Shown here piece by piece: positions 1 through 8,389 of a stretch of DNA of 64,000 nucleotides. The DNA lies in the NCBI GenBank assembly GCA_034521755.1, contig JAXHMB010000004.1:372001-436000 (forward strand), given 5' to 3'. A program made the translations under genes and the position numbers. The DNA is from JAXHMB01 sp034521755. Lineage in GTDB: Bacteria; Bacteroidota; Rhodothermia; Balneolales; Balneolaceae. The notes under the pieces were generated by a model. That model did not search any database. It was not told where the DNA came from and worked only from the letters and a program-made list of their open reading frames with translations. Within the stretch, counting starts at the first letter, position 1, and every line of letters begins with the position of its first letter.

Positions 1-2
1 TT

Positions 3-116
3 GCCACACAGCTCAATGCCAAATACGATTATTCTACTCTTGAAAAAGGCACAAAGTTCAAGCTGGAATTTGAAAAAGCTGACTTAAAGGGTACAGGAAA
101 TGCGTTACTCACATAA
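3..116 (+). CDS. C-terminal end of a gene cut by the window edge
   Basis: An open frame enters from the left edge and ends at tandem TAA TAA stops (114-119). The 37 visible residues are polar (…LEKGTKFKLEFEKADLKG…) and look like the end of a beta-rich soluble or secreted protein, but I do not recognise a family. It is followed by about 210 bases without a convincing gene. Confidence 0.45.
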   Translation, partial: ATQLNAKYDYSTLEKGTKFKLEFEKADLKGTGNALLT

Positions 117-270
117 TAATCCACCGCCTCCTTCTCTTTCCGTTAATAAAAAATCCTCCAGAAGATCGGCTCCAATTAATGCGCTCCGCTCTATCGATAA
201 ATAAATTACAGTAAAAATTGTATTTATATCCATTAAGCTGCTTTTTCAGCTAGTGCTTCAAAAACTATAT

Positions 271-278
271 TAATTTTG
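271..278 (+). promoter_or_regulatory. candidate -7 box (TAATTTTG) before the MscS-like gene
   Basis: TAATTTTG fits the TAnnTTTG -7 element known from Bacteroidota-type housekeeping promoters and lies 53 bases before the start codon at 331. No clean TTG -33 element is seen, so this is tentative. Confidence 0.35.
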
Positions 279-330
279 GTACAATATTGCCAAGTGCTGG
301 TAAAATTTAATCCGAAAATTATGACTTATA

Positions 331-891
331 ATGCCCGATTATCAAATTAAACTCATACAAACACTCGTACTCTTTATCATTTTTGTGGGAATCAGCCGGG
401 TCGTGAAAAGACTAGTTAAGCGAACTTCCGGGAATTATGATTTTAGCAATCACCGCGAACAAATTACACTTAAGACTACCAATCTTATCAATTTTGGTAT
501 TCTTATCCTATTAATAGCAGGTATTTGGGGACTGCAAGGAGCTGAGGTTATTACCTACATGACTTCGGTTCTAACGGTTATCGGGGTGGCCTTCTTTGCC
601 CAATGGTCACTGCTTTCAAATATAACCTCAGGACTGATTCTATTTTTCAGCCATCCGCTAAAAATCGGTGATACCATTGAAGTTGTTGACAAAGATATCC
701 CTCTTGTTGGAGAAGTTGAAAATATCTCTTTTTACTTTCTCTACATTAAAGATGAAAATGGTAAGGTTTTTACCATACCCAACAGCATTGCTATGCAAAA
801 AACACTGGTTATTAAAGAAAGCAAAGAGCAAGATACAGAAATAACTGATCAACCAGAGGTAGGAGCTAGTTCAGGGGAAGCCACGCCCTAA
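331..891 (+). CDS. small MscS-family mechanosensitive channel protein
   Basis: Protein of 186 residues. Three hydrophobic segments are visible (about 8-24, 50-68, 75-107); the last runs into FFAQWSLLSNITSGLIL and then HPLKIGDTIEV, the pore helix and start of the beta domain typical of MscS channels. The beta domain is short (to about residue 165) and the tail is acidic and disordered. Such minimal MscS homologues form inner-membrane channels that release solutes on hypo-osmotic shock. It is much shorter than E. coli MscS (286), lacking most of the C-terminal cage. Upstream ATG 321 is out of frame, which supports the start at 331. Monocistronic in appearance. Confidence 0.8.
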   Translation: MPDYQIKLIQTLVLFIIFVGISRVVKRLVKRTSGNYDFSNHREQITLKTTNLINFGILILLIAGIWGLQGAEVITYMTSVLTVIGVAFFAQWSLLSNITSGLILFFSHPLKIGDTIEVVDKDIPLVGEVENISFYFLYIKDENGKVFTIPNSIAMQKTLVIKESKEQDTEITDQPEVGASSGEATP

Positions 892-1108
892 AGGTGACTC
901 CCTTTTCTTAAGTAGCAGAAACCTCGATAGATCCTGCACATTAATTTATCAGACAACTCTTCTTATTAATACGCTCTGCAGAAAGTTTTGGATTTATCTG
1001 TTTATAAATTCTCCACAGTCATTATAAAAAATAGCTGTTCGATAATAGCAGCTAAATTTTTATTTTATAGTTAGTTAAAAGGTTTAATTAGAAAAAGGAG
1101 TTTTACTT

Positions 1109-1276
1109 ATGCCCAAGTGCGAATTGTACAAGGATCTGAAAGGACAATGGAGATGGCGACTGGTATCAAAAGATGGCGATATCAAGAACCACTCCGACGG
1201 TGGTTTTGAAGACAAGGAAGAGTGCCAAAAAGATGGCAAAGAAAACGGAGGATGCACCAGCTACAAGCGAGTTTAG
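1109..1276 (+). CDS. YegP-like (DUF1508) small protein
   Basis: A 55-residue gene with a strong Shine-Dalgarno (AAAAAGGAG, 1091-1100) eight bases before the ATG. The core YKDLKGQWRWRLVSKDGD followed by a glycine-rich turn and KEECQKDG matches the DUF1508/YegP repeat, a small beta-alpha fold of unknown biochemical role often found as one or two copies. One repeat is present here. Three cysteines (C4, C39, C49) are unusual for the family. It stands alone between the MscS-like gene and the thioesterase with about 200 bases on either side. Family assignment is by eye. Confidence 0.75.
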   Translation: MPKCELYKDLKGQWRWRLVSKDGDIKNHSDGGFEDKEECQKDGKENGGCTSYKRV

Positions 1277-1482
1277 CCTTTTCTTTTTATTTAATTTGAG
1301 CATTTAGTTTTTGACCGGATATACGTTCATACATCAAGTTAGACGAGACGCTATTTTTATTTTATAAAGTAATGCGGTGTAAATGTACTTATACTGTGCC
1401 TGGTAACTATATGATCAGGTTCATTCTTTATTTAAATTGGAATTCAATGTGTATCGCAGGCTAACAGTTTTATATCAACGCA

Positions 1483-1935
1483 ATGGAAGCATACAGCAAA
1501 ACTTATGAGGTGAGATGGTCGGATATGGACCCCAACCGTCACATGCGCCATTCCGTGTATAACGACTATGCCGCCCAGACAAGGGTTGGAATGTTCGCCG
1601 ATTTTGACCTCTCCATTACCGAAATCGGCTGCCTTGGCTTTGGACCTGTCTTGTTCCGGGAAGAGACCCAATTTCTGAGAGAAATAGATCTGCTTGAAAT
1701 CATCCGGGTCACATGTACATTAACAAAAATGCGCCGGGACGGCTCCCACTGGAGTTTTTTACATGAGATTTTCAAAGAGGGTGAAGACGATATCAAGGCG
1801 GCCCAAATCGTAGTTGATGGCGCCTGGCTGAATCTGGACAGCCGGAAACTGGGTATGCCAACTCCGGAGTTGCAGGATGTGATGAACCGATTTCCGAAAG
1901 CTACTACCTTCGAGTGGATAACTGATAAAACGTAA
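1483..1935 (+). CDS. hotdog-fold acyl-CoA thioesterase (4HBT/YbgC-like)
   Basis: 150 residues, the usual length for a single hotdog-fold thioesterase. The N-terminal stretch YEVRWSDMDPNRHMRH, then YNDY, matches the 4HBT/YbgC/FadM group in which the Asp of the D-x-N/D-x-x-H region is catalytic. The central helix and the strand pairs (LLEIIRVTCTL, GSHWSFLHEIF) are recognisable. Expected role: hydrolysis of acyl-CoA thioesters in the cytoplasm; the acyl chain cannot be inferred. No operon partner; the next sequence downstream is a pseudogene remnant. Confidence 0.75.
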   Translation: MEAYSKTYEVRWSDMDPNRHMRHSVYNDYAAQTRVGMFADFDLSITEIGCLGFGPVLFREETQFLREIDLLEIIRVTCTLTKMRRDGSHWSFLHEIFKEGEDDIKAAQIVVDGAWLNLDSRKLGMPTPELQDVMNRFPKATTFEWITDKT

Positions 1936-1955
1936 CAGGCATTAAAAACAGTTAA

Positions 1956-2315
1956 ATCAGAAATGCTCGCGAGTACTGTGGGTTTTGTCCGATCGACTCA
2001 CTTAGGCAAAGGGCCAAGCTGGCAGGTGTTGATTTTCGAGCGGTAGGACAGGAACCGGGCTGGATTTTAGAAATAAGCAATAATAAGTACCTCCAATTCG
2101 CTTATAACTATGGAGTGGATACACTTTATTCTCAAACTCCCAAATTTGCTGCTAAAGATTCGTCAAGCTACTCAGTTCTAACCGAAAACCATCAGCTGCA
2201 AGTGAATATTTCTGAAGAGCTCTGTACCGATTCCATGAACGGCGCTGAATTTCCTCTCTCTGTTATTGTAAACCTTGATGGAAAAGAGTATCGTGGGTGC
2301 GGTAAATTTTTATAG
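1956..2315 (+). pseudogene. N-terminally truncated COG3650-like lipoprotein remnant
   Basis: The frame is open from 1956 to the TAG at 2313 but has no ATG, GTG or TTG before GTG 2115, which would cut into the domain. Its translation contains FRAVGQEPGWILEI, then …SEELCTDSMNGAEFPLS… and a terminal RGCGKFL, the hallmarks of the COG3650 domain (secreted or lipid-anchored proteins, FRAxGxEPGW motif, C..D.MSG..P, GCG end). The signal peptide, lipobox and N-terminal part are missing; the in-frame stop TAA at 1953-1955 marks the break. I infer a 5'-deleted pseudogene lying just after the thioesterase gene. Confidence 0.6.
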
Positions 2316-2348
2316 GACAATTCGATTAATGATTCAAACTAGATTAGC

Positions 2349-2374
2349 TAGCGAAGGATTTAAATCCTTCGCTA
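2349..2374. repeat. 26-bp perfect palindrome
   Basis: TAGCGAAGGATTT followed directly by its exact reverse complement, with no loop. It lies between the end of the lipoprotein remnant and the convergent aminotransferase gene. It could act as a bidirectional terminator in the gap, but there is no T-tract, so a dispersed palindromic repeat is equally possible. Confidence 0.6.
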
Positions 2375-2435
2375 ATATAGGCATAGACTTATTTCTACAA
2401 AGGATCTTGTTTAAACGCTTATAAATTAGCGATAT

Positions 2436-3351
2436 CTAAAAAGGAAGCGGCTCTCCGGTTTTTTCAGTAAGCTCTTTATGAAGATTGCTGAGCTTTTCTG
2501 TAACTGGCCCTTTCCCTCTGGTTCCAATAGACCGGCCGTCAATTTCTTTTACATGCACCAGTTCTCCCATGGTTCCGGTAGTAAAACATTCGTCGGCAGT
2601 ATACATCTCCGTCATGCTCAGTCTTTTTTCGGCAACAGGAATACCATGTTCTTTGCATAGATCAATTACAATCCCCCTGGTAATACCCGGCAGGCAACTA
2701 TCAGCAAATGGAGTGAACACTTTCCCATCTGATACAAAGAAAATATTGGTAGCATTTACTTCAGAGACATACCCTTCAATATCCATCATCACCGCGCCAT
2801 CGGCTCCGGCAATATTAGCCTCAATTTTAGCCAAGATATTATTGATAAGGTTATTGTGATGAATCTTGGAATCAATGCTTTGTGGAGAATTCCGTCTAAT
2901 GGATAGAAGATGTGATAAGCGTTAGCCCGGGCTTTTCTTCATGGATAGGGGGCTTCCACTCAGCTAACACGATTAGAGTCGGCCCATATTGATTAACCTG
3001 CGGATCCATATATGAGGTCACTTTCTTGCCTCGGGTCAGGGTCAGGCGAATGTGTGTTTCATCTCTCATGCCGTTGACTTCCAGCGTTTTAAAAATAGCC
3101 TGCTTAATTTCTTGATTATCCGGCACCTCTTCGAAAGCCATAGCATGCGCTGAATTCTGCAGGCGGGCAAGATGCTCATCCAGCGCAAAAATTTTCCCAT
3201 CATATACCCGAAGTCCTTCCCACACCGCATCACCGCCCTGTACAGCACTGTCAAAAACAGATACTTTAGCTTCTTCACGCGGGTAGAGGGTTCCATCAAT
3301 ATAAACCTTAATGTCTTTATTTCTGGGATCAGGAACAGTTGGATGTGTCAT
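2436..3351 (-). pseudogene. class IV aminotransferase (branched-chain/D-amino-acid type), frameshifted
   Basis: Two frames together give about 303 residues, the normal length of fold-type IV PLP aminotransferases (IlvE/Dat group). The first part (3351-2896) has YIDGTLYPREEAKVSVFD and GGDAVWEGLRVYDG; the second (to 2436) has HHNNLINNILAKIEAN, …GYVSEVNATNIFFV… and CLPGITRG, typical of the family. The break is at about 2901-2902, where removing one base of a GG pair (CC on the coding strand) gives …SSIIRRNSPQSID… and restores the frame. This is either a recent inactivation or a one-base sequence error. It lies 5 bases downstream of the sulfotransferase-like gene, which is also frameshifted. Confidence 0.8.
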
Positions 3352-3356
3352 TCTTT

Positions 3357-4096
3357 TTAAGCTTTAATAATATGTGGTGATAACTTGTTGTAATAATATG
3401 TACACTGCCGCAGGAGATCAGAAAATTCTTCAGGCACTTCCTCATCTTTGGGTGCATAGGGCTTAAATCCGGTTGATTTATGCACATTGTGATACCAGTA
3501 TTTTGCCCAAACCCCATCTTCGGGTATGGGTCCGGCCGACCAACTTAACATGGATTCGTCGAAAGGAATGTTGAGCTGCTTACAAAGCTTGCCTAAAACG
3601 GATTTTGGATCCAGCAGCAATTCTTTGGAATCAATGACCAAAGGGGGTTCCCCTAACCTTTCTGTGACATATTCAAAAAGCTCAAATTGTCGCTTGTAGG
3701 CTGTGTCTTTCAGCGCTGGGTCCGGGATAGTTTTTATAAATGAGGTCAACATTTCCCTGGGTTCACGAATTAAAAAGATGTTCGTCATTCTCTTGGAAAA
3801 GATCGAAGGTTCATATCTACTATATGGTGAGCCATATTTTTAACAAAAAGTATCGACTTGCTGTAGTCGGCAAGCAACACTTGCTCAATCACAGTATCTG
3901 CGTCAGTGGACTGTGCTTCCAACACTTCCTGCCTGCCGGGGTGTTCAATATTTTGGCTGCTCAAATAATAGGCATACAAAGGCTCATCAACCACAACAAC
4001 ATCTTCACGCTGGGCAAATGCATACATGAGTGCCGTAGAAACGTTTCGGGGACCGGATATTAGGTTTATTCTTGTCATAAATGATTGATCAGGCAT
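3357..4096 (-). pseudogene. sulfotransferase-like protein, frameshifted
   Basis: The first part (4096-3785, 103 residues) begins with INLISGPRNVSTALMYAFA, a 5'-PAPS-loop-like motif of the sulfotransferase fold; the second (3788-3357, 143 residues) continues NIFLIREPREMLTSFIK, the usual next block. The two frames overlap by four bases and join smoothly as DMNLRSF-SKRMTNIF if one T is restored to the coding-strand TTTT run (plus-strand 3797-3800). Combined length is about 246 residues. It precedes the aminotransferase by 5 bases, so the two were probably one transcript; sulfotransferase-like and class IV aminotransferase proteins are often paired. Substrate unknown. ATG 4078 is an alternative start. 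Confidence 0.7.
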
Positions 4097-4237
4097 AACT
4101 ATAATGAATTATTTGGTAGAGGGAAACCGATTTTGGCAGCCATTTTAAAATGACAGCTAGCATCTTGCTTATATATTCATTTTCTTATCAATCGATTAAA
4201 AGGACAGCTATCGTAGTACGGCAAATTTACATTAAGC

Positions 4238-6175
4238 GTGATGCACAGTAATACTGAAAACGCAGCAGATTTTTCGTATCCCTTCAGCGAACTTCTGCAA
4301 AACAGTACCATCATCTTCTATCACTGCAGTCTGGAAGAAAATTATCCTATTGTATTTATCAGTGATAATGTTCAGGATATATTAGGCTATCAGCCGGAAG
4401 AGTTTTACAGCAGCAGTACTTTTTGGATGGATAAAATTCACCCCGAAGACCGGGAAAAAGTAAACGCCGCCTTTTTAGATATCCTAAATGAAAAAAGAAG
4501 GGTTTTTGAATATCGCATTCGCCACAAAAATGGCGACTATCTTTGGATAAGGGATGAAAATACCGTCTCATATGATGACCAGGGCGAACCTAAAGCTATA
4601 ACCGGGACTGCTATTAATATCTCCGGCCAAAAAGAAGCTGAAGAAGAAGTAAAAAAACTGAATGCTACACTCGAGCAGCGTATTGAAGAGCGCACCAGAG
4701 ACTTAAGTTCGGCCAACCGTAAACTTAAGAAACAAATTCAGTATCGAAACAAAGCAGAACTGAAGCTTGACCAGCAACAAAAACAGCTTAAGATTCTGCA
4801 GATGGCTATTGCCAATATTAATGATATGGTCATTATCACAAAAGCACCTGTCGAAAATCCACTGGATTCGGAAATTGTATTTGTAAATAAGTCTTTCGAA
4901 AGCTTTACGGGATATCGAATGGAGGAAGTAGAAGAAAAGAATCCTTCCTTTTTGCATGGCTCCGAAACCGACCCAAAGGTTGCCAACCATATTCAGAAAA
5001 AGATCAGTGCACATGAACCGCTTCGGGTAGAGTTTCTTAACTATAAGAAAGATGGAAGGCCATACTGGGTGGAGCTGGATATGGCCCCCTTTCCTGCAGA
5101 CGAAGAGGGGTATGAATACTGGGTTGGCGTCAACCGTGATATCACCAAGCGCAAAAAGGCAGAACTGAATCTTGAAGAAAGTGAATACCGGTATAGAGCA
5201 TATTCAGAGCTTTCTTTTGACGCCATCTTTGAAATTAGTCTCGACGGTACCATTACCGACTGCAATACCCGTGCCTCCGAAATGTTTGGTTATTCCCGTA
5301 ATGAACTGGTGGGAATGAATACCCTTAAGCTCACGCCTAAAGAGTACAGAGGAATTCAGCCCGACAGAATTACAGAAGAATTTACAACCGGGGACGAAGC
5401 CCTGGAACGTGAATACAAAAAGAAAGACGGTACTGTTTTTACCTGTGCCATCAATACAAAAATTTATACCCGCGGCGGGGAGAAGAGACTCATTGCTTAT
5501 GTTAGAGATATCTCTGATCAAAAAGCATATGAAGAAGCTATTCAGGCATCTCTTAAGGATAAGGAGGTATTGCTTGCAGAAATCCATCACCGGGTAAAAA
5601 ACAATCTGGCCATCATCTCCGGGCTGCTCGAAATGCAGACGTTCAACTCAACTGATGATAGAATAACAAATGAACTCAAAGAAAGTCAGTCTCGTATTCA
5701 GTCTATAGCTATGGTACACGAAAAGCTGTACCAGTCGGAGTCCCTTTCTGACATAGCACTGGATGCCTACATTGGCGAACTGCTTCAGTTTATTTCAGGT
5801 ACTTTTTACCAGGGTGAAAAGGAGGTAGACGTGATCAAAGATATAGATCCTATTTCGCTGGAAGTGCAGCAGGCCATTCCCTGCGGGCTCATTCTTAACG
5901 AGCTGATCACCAATGCTTACAAACATGGGTTTAAAGATATTGATAACGGACAGCTTCGTATCTCTCTTAAAGAAGAAGGCGGCAAAATCACAATGATGGT
6001 TAAAAATAACGGAAGCACGCTGCCTGATGATTTTGATATATCCCAATCCTCCTCGCTTGGCATGACCCTCATCCAGACTTTGGTAAAACAACTTGAAGGT
6101 TCTCTTGATATTTCATCAGAAGGAGATACTTGTTTCGCTGTTACCTTCAGTTCCAAGAAAAAGACAGCTGCCTAA
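4238..6175 (+). CDS. multi-PAS sensor histidine kinase (HisKA_2)
   Basis: 645 residues, no membrane segment, so probably cytoplasmic. Order: PAS 1 (about 15-130, with the PAC-like VSYDDQGEPKAITGTAIN), a coiled coil (about 130-190), PAS 2 (about 190-310, GRPYWVELDMAPF), PAS 3 (about 310-435), then HisKA_2 with LLAEIHHRVKNNLAIISGL and predicted phospho-accepting His450, and a HATPase domain (NELITNAYKHG, about 540-640). HisKA_2 kinases typically signal to stand-alone or output-poor response regulators; none is encoded nearby. The sensed signal is unknown; PAS domains suggest small ligands, redox or light. It has the same overall design as the kinase at 8390-10387. Confidence 0.9.
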   Translation: MMHSNTENAADFSYPFSELLQNSTIIFYHCSLEENYPIVFISDNVQDILGYQPEEFYSSSTFWMDKIHPEDREKVNAAFLDILNEKRRVFEYRIRHKNGDYLWIRDENTVSYDDQGEPKAITGTAINISGQKEAEEEVKKLNATLEQRIEERTRDLSSANRKLKKQIQYRNKAELKLDQQQKQLKILQMAIANINDMVIITKAPVENPLDSEIVFVNKSFESFTGYRMEEVEEKNPSFLHGSETDPKVANHIQKKISAHEPLRVEFLNYKKDGRPYWVELDMAPFPADEEGYEYWVGVNRDITKRKKAELNLEESEYRYRAYSELSFDAIFEISLDGTITDCNTRASEMFGYSRNELVGMNTLKLTPKEYRGIQPDRITEEFTTGDEALEREYKKKDGTVFTCAINTKIYTRGGEKRLIAYVRDISDQKAYEEAIQASLKDKEVLLAEIHHRVKNNLAIISGLLEMQTFNSTDDRITNELKESQSRIQSIAMVHEKLYQSESLSDIALDAYIGELLQFISGTFYQGEKEVDVIKDIDPISLEVQQAIPCGLILNELITNAYKHGFKDIDNGQLRISLKEEGGKITMMVKNNGSTLPDDFDISQSSSLGMTLIQTLVKQLEGSLDISSEGDTCFAVTFSSKKKTAA

Positions 6176-6264
6176 TCAGCCCTGTACCCTTCTTTTAAAA
6201 GTGTCGATTATTATCGAAGAAATTCTTATTTACGTACATAAACTCTTCCACAAAACATTCTACT

Positions 6265-8328
6265 ATGTATTCAAGTAAAGAAGCTTTTCGAGCGGCAGGA
6301 ACTAAATCACTACTCTTAATTCTGGTTGCTTTTTTTCTTACCCAAAATGCCTACAGCCAAGAAGACAATACAGGGCTGACACCACAACAGGTAGCTAAAA
6401 TTAAAACCGTAGATGATGCCGTTATTTCTTCTGATGGCAACTACATTGCCTACCTTCTGGATGTGCAGGCTGATCCAACAGAAAAGAATGAACGGTCTTC
6501 CAATCATCTGTACTTAATGAATCTGATGACCGGCGAATCGACTCCTTTTGTTACTACCATGAGCGTGAGCTCCATCGATTTCCGCCCGAAGCATGAAGCT
6601 GTTACGTTTTTGGGTAAACGAGATGACGACGAAACCACCAGCCTCTACCAGATGTCGCTTTCCGGAGGTGAGGCCCTAAAAATATTTTCTTTTAAAACAT
6701 CAATTGCAGGCTATAGCTGGGCTTCGGATGGCAATCACCTGGCATTTATGGCCGGTGACCCAGGGATGATAAAGAAAAAAGAATCTCCACTGCCCTACCA
6801 GCCCGAGGTATATGAAGAAAATCTTACGCAACACCGAGGCTATGTGACCAATGTTGCCAAAGCAAATCATCCGCCTCACAAAATGATGATTGAAGGCTCG
6901 ATCTACCAGATGAAGTGGGCCCCAAATAATAAGAAGCTTGCTATTGCAGTAGCCCCTACACCTTTGGTTGATGATTATTATATGGCACAACAGGTAAAAA
7001 TTGTTGACCATCACGGTAAAGAGGTTTTGGGTGAGGTAGATCATAAAGGCAAACTCGGACAAATTGCATGGAGTCCGGATGGAAATCATCTGGCTCTAAC
7101 TGCCGGCGCCGATATTAATGACCCCATTGCCGGCCGGCTGTTTGTGGTATCCTCAGATGGAGGCTCTCCAACAAATATACTGCCTGATTTTAAAGGCATG
7201 GTTGAGCAAGTTAAATGGACCGGCAATAAGACACTGCATTATCTCAGCAGTGAAGGGGTTTGGTCAGCCTATAAGAGCATTAATCAAGATGGCTCACAAA
7301 AAAAGACCATCATTGAACCCGGCGGACCTATCCTACACTCCTTCTCCAGAGCCGGAAACGGTACTACGGCCTTTATCGCCGACAGTCCAACCCATCCTTC
7401 GGAATTGTATATCATGAAAAAAACCGACAATAAAGCGAAGCGGGTCACTCACAGCAATCCTTGGATGAAAGATATTTCTTTTGGCAAGCAAGAGGTTGTC
7501 ACCTGGCAAGCCCGCGACGGTAAACAGCTGCAGGGCGTTTTAGTTTATCCGCTTAACCATGATGCAGAAAAACGCTACCCGCTTATTACCGTTGTACACG
7601 GCGGGCCTGAAAGTCATTATAATAATGGATGGGTTACCGACTACTCCGATCCGGGTCAGGTAGGAGCCGCCAACGGATATTTTGTATTTTATCCCAACTA
7701 CCGGGGCAGCACCGGGCGCGGTGAGGCCTTTGCCAAAAGCAGCCAGGGTGATTTAGCCGGAGCCGAATTTGACGATATTGTTGACGGCGTCGACGAGCTC
7801 ATAAAAGTGGGCGCTGTTGATGGAGAGAAAGTGGGTGTTACGGGTGGGTCCTACGGCGGTTATGCTACCGGCTGGATGGCTACAAAATACACCAATCGTT
7901 TTGCAGCAGGAGTAATGTTCGTGGGTATCAGCGACAATATCTCAAAGTGGGGAACCAGCGATATTCCTGAAGAGTTATATCTGGTACATGCCCGAAAACG
8001 CATTTGGGATGACTACCAGTTCTTCCTGGAGAGAAGCCCTATTTATTATGCCGGACAGGCCAAAACCCCGCTGCTTATCATGGCCGGTAAAGAAGACACC
8101 CGGGTTGATCCGGGACAATCGTACGAGCTATATCGTCATATAAAAACGCGTACCAACACCCCTGTTCGCCTTGTGCTTTATCCGGGCGAAGGCCATGGCA
8201 ATGCACGAGCTACAGCACGCTTTGACTACAACCTGAGAATGATGCGCTGGTTCAACCAATACCTTAAGGGAGAGAAGCAGCGTCCCGACTCTGAAATTGA
8301 TGCCTCTGAAGCAGGTATCAGCAACTAA
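6265..8328 (+). CDS. S9-family prolyl oligopeptidase-type serine peptidase
   Basis: 687 residues with an N-terminal signal peptide (LLLILVAFFLTQNAYSQ), so exported to the periplasm. Residues about 40-400 carry repeated propeller-blade motifs (DAVISSDGNYIAYL, IAWSPDGNHLAL); about 420-670 is an alpha/beta-hydrolase domain with GVTGGSYGGYATGW (Ser529), the acid in AGKEDTRVD (Asp611) and PGEGHGN (His644). This is the acylaminoacyl/dipeptidyl peptidase layout. Expected role: cleavage of short peptides, for nutrition or peptide turnover. The start at 6265 gives an acceptable signal peptide. It sits between two PAS kinases on opposite strands, with no obvious operon. Confidence 0.92.
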   Translation: MYSSKEAFRAAGTKSLLLILVAFFLTQNAYSQEDNTGLTPQQVAKIKTVDDAVISSDGNYIAYLLDVQADPTEKNERSSNHLYLMNLMTGESTPFVTTMSVSSIDFRPKHEAVTFLGKRDDDETTSLYQMSLSGGEALKIFSFKTSIAGYSWASDGNHLAFMAGDPGMIKKKESPLPYQPEVYEENLTQHRGYVTNVAKANHPPHKMMIEGSIYQMKWAPNNKKLAIAVAPTPLVDDYYMAQQVKIVDHHGKEVLGEVDHKGKLGQIAWSPDGNHLALTAGADINDPIAGRLFVVSSDGGSPTNILPDFKGMVEQVKWTGNKTLHYLSSEGVWSAYKSINQDGSQKKTIIEPGGPILHSFSRAGNGTTAFIADSPTHPSELYIMKKTDNKAKRVTHSNPWMKDISFGKQEVVTWQARDGKQLQGVLVYPLNHDAEKRYPLITVVHGGPESHYNNGWVTDYSDPGQVGAANGYFVFYPNYRGSTGRGEAFAKSSQGDLAGAEFDDIVDGVDELIKVGAVDGEKVGVTGGSYGGYATGWMATKYTNRFAAGVMFVGISDNISKWGTSDIPEELYLVHARKRIWDDYQFFLERSPIYYAGQAKTPLLIMAGKEDTRVDPGQSYELYRHIKTRTNTPVRLVLYPGEGHGNARATARFDYNLRMMRWFNQYLKGEKQRPDSEIDASEAGISN

Positions 8329-8389
8329 TTGCTAAACCATATTTCTAAGTTATAAATTTTAGTGAATCTAGCTTTAACTTGAAGTAATA

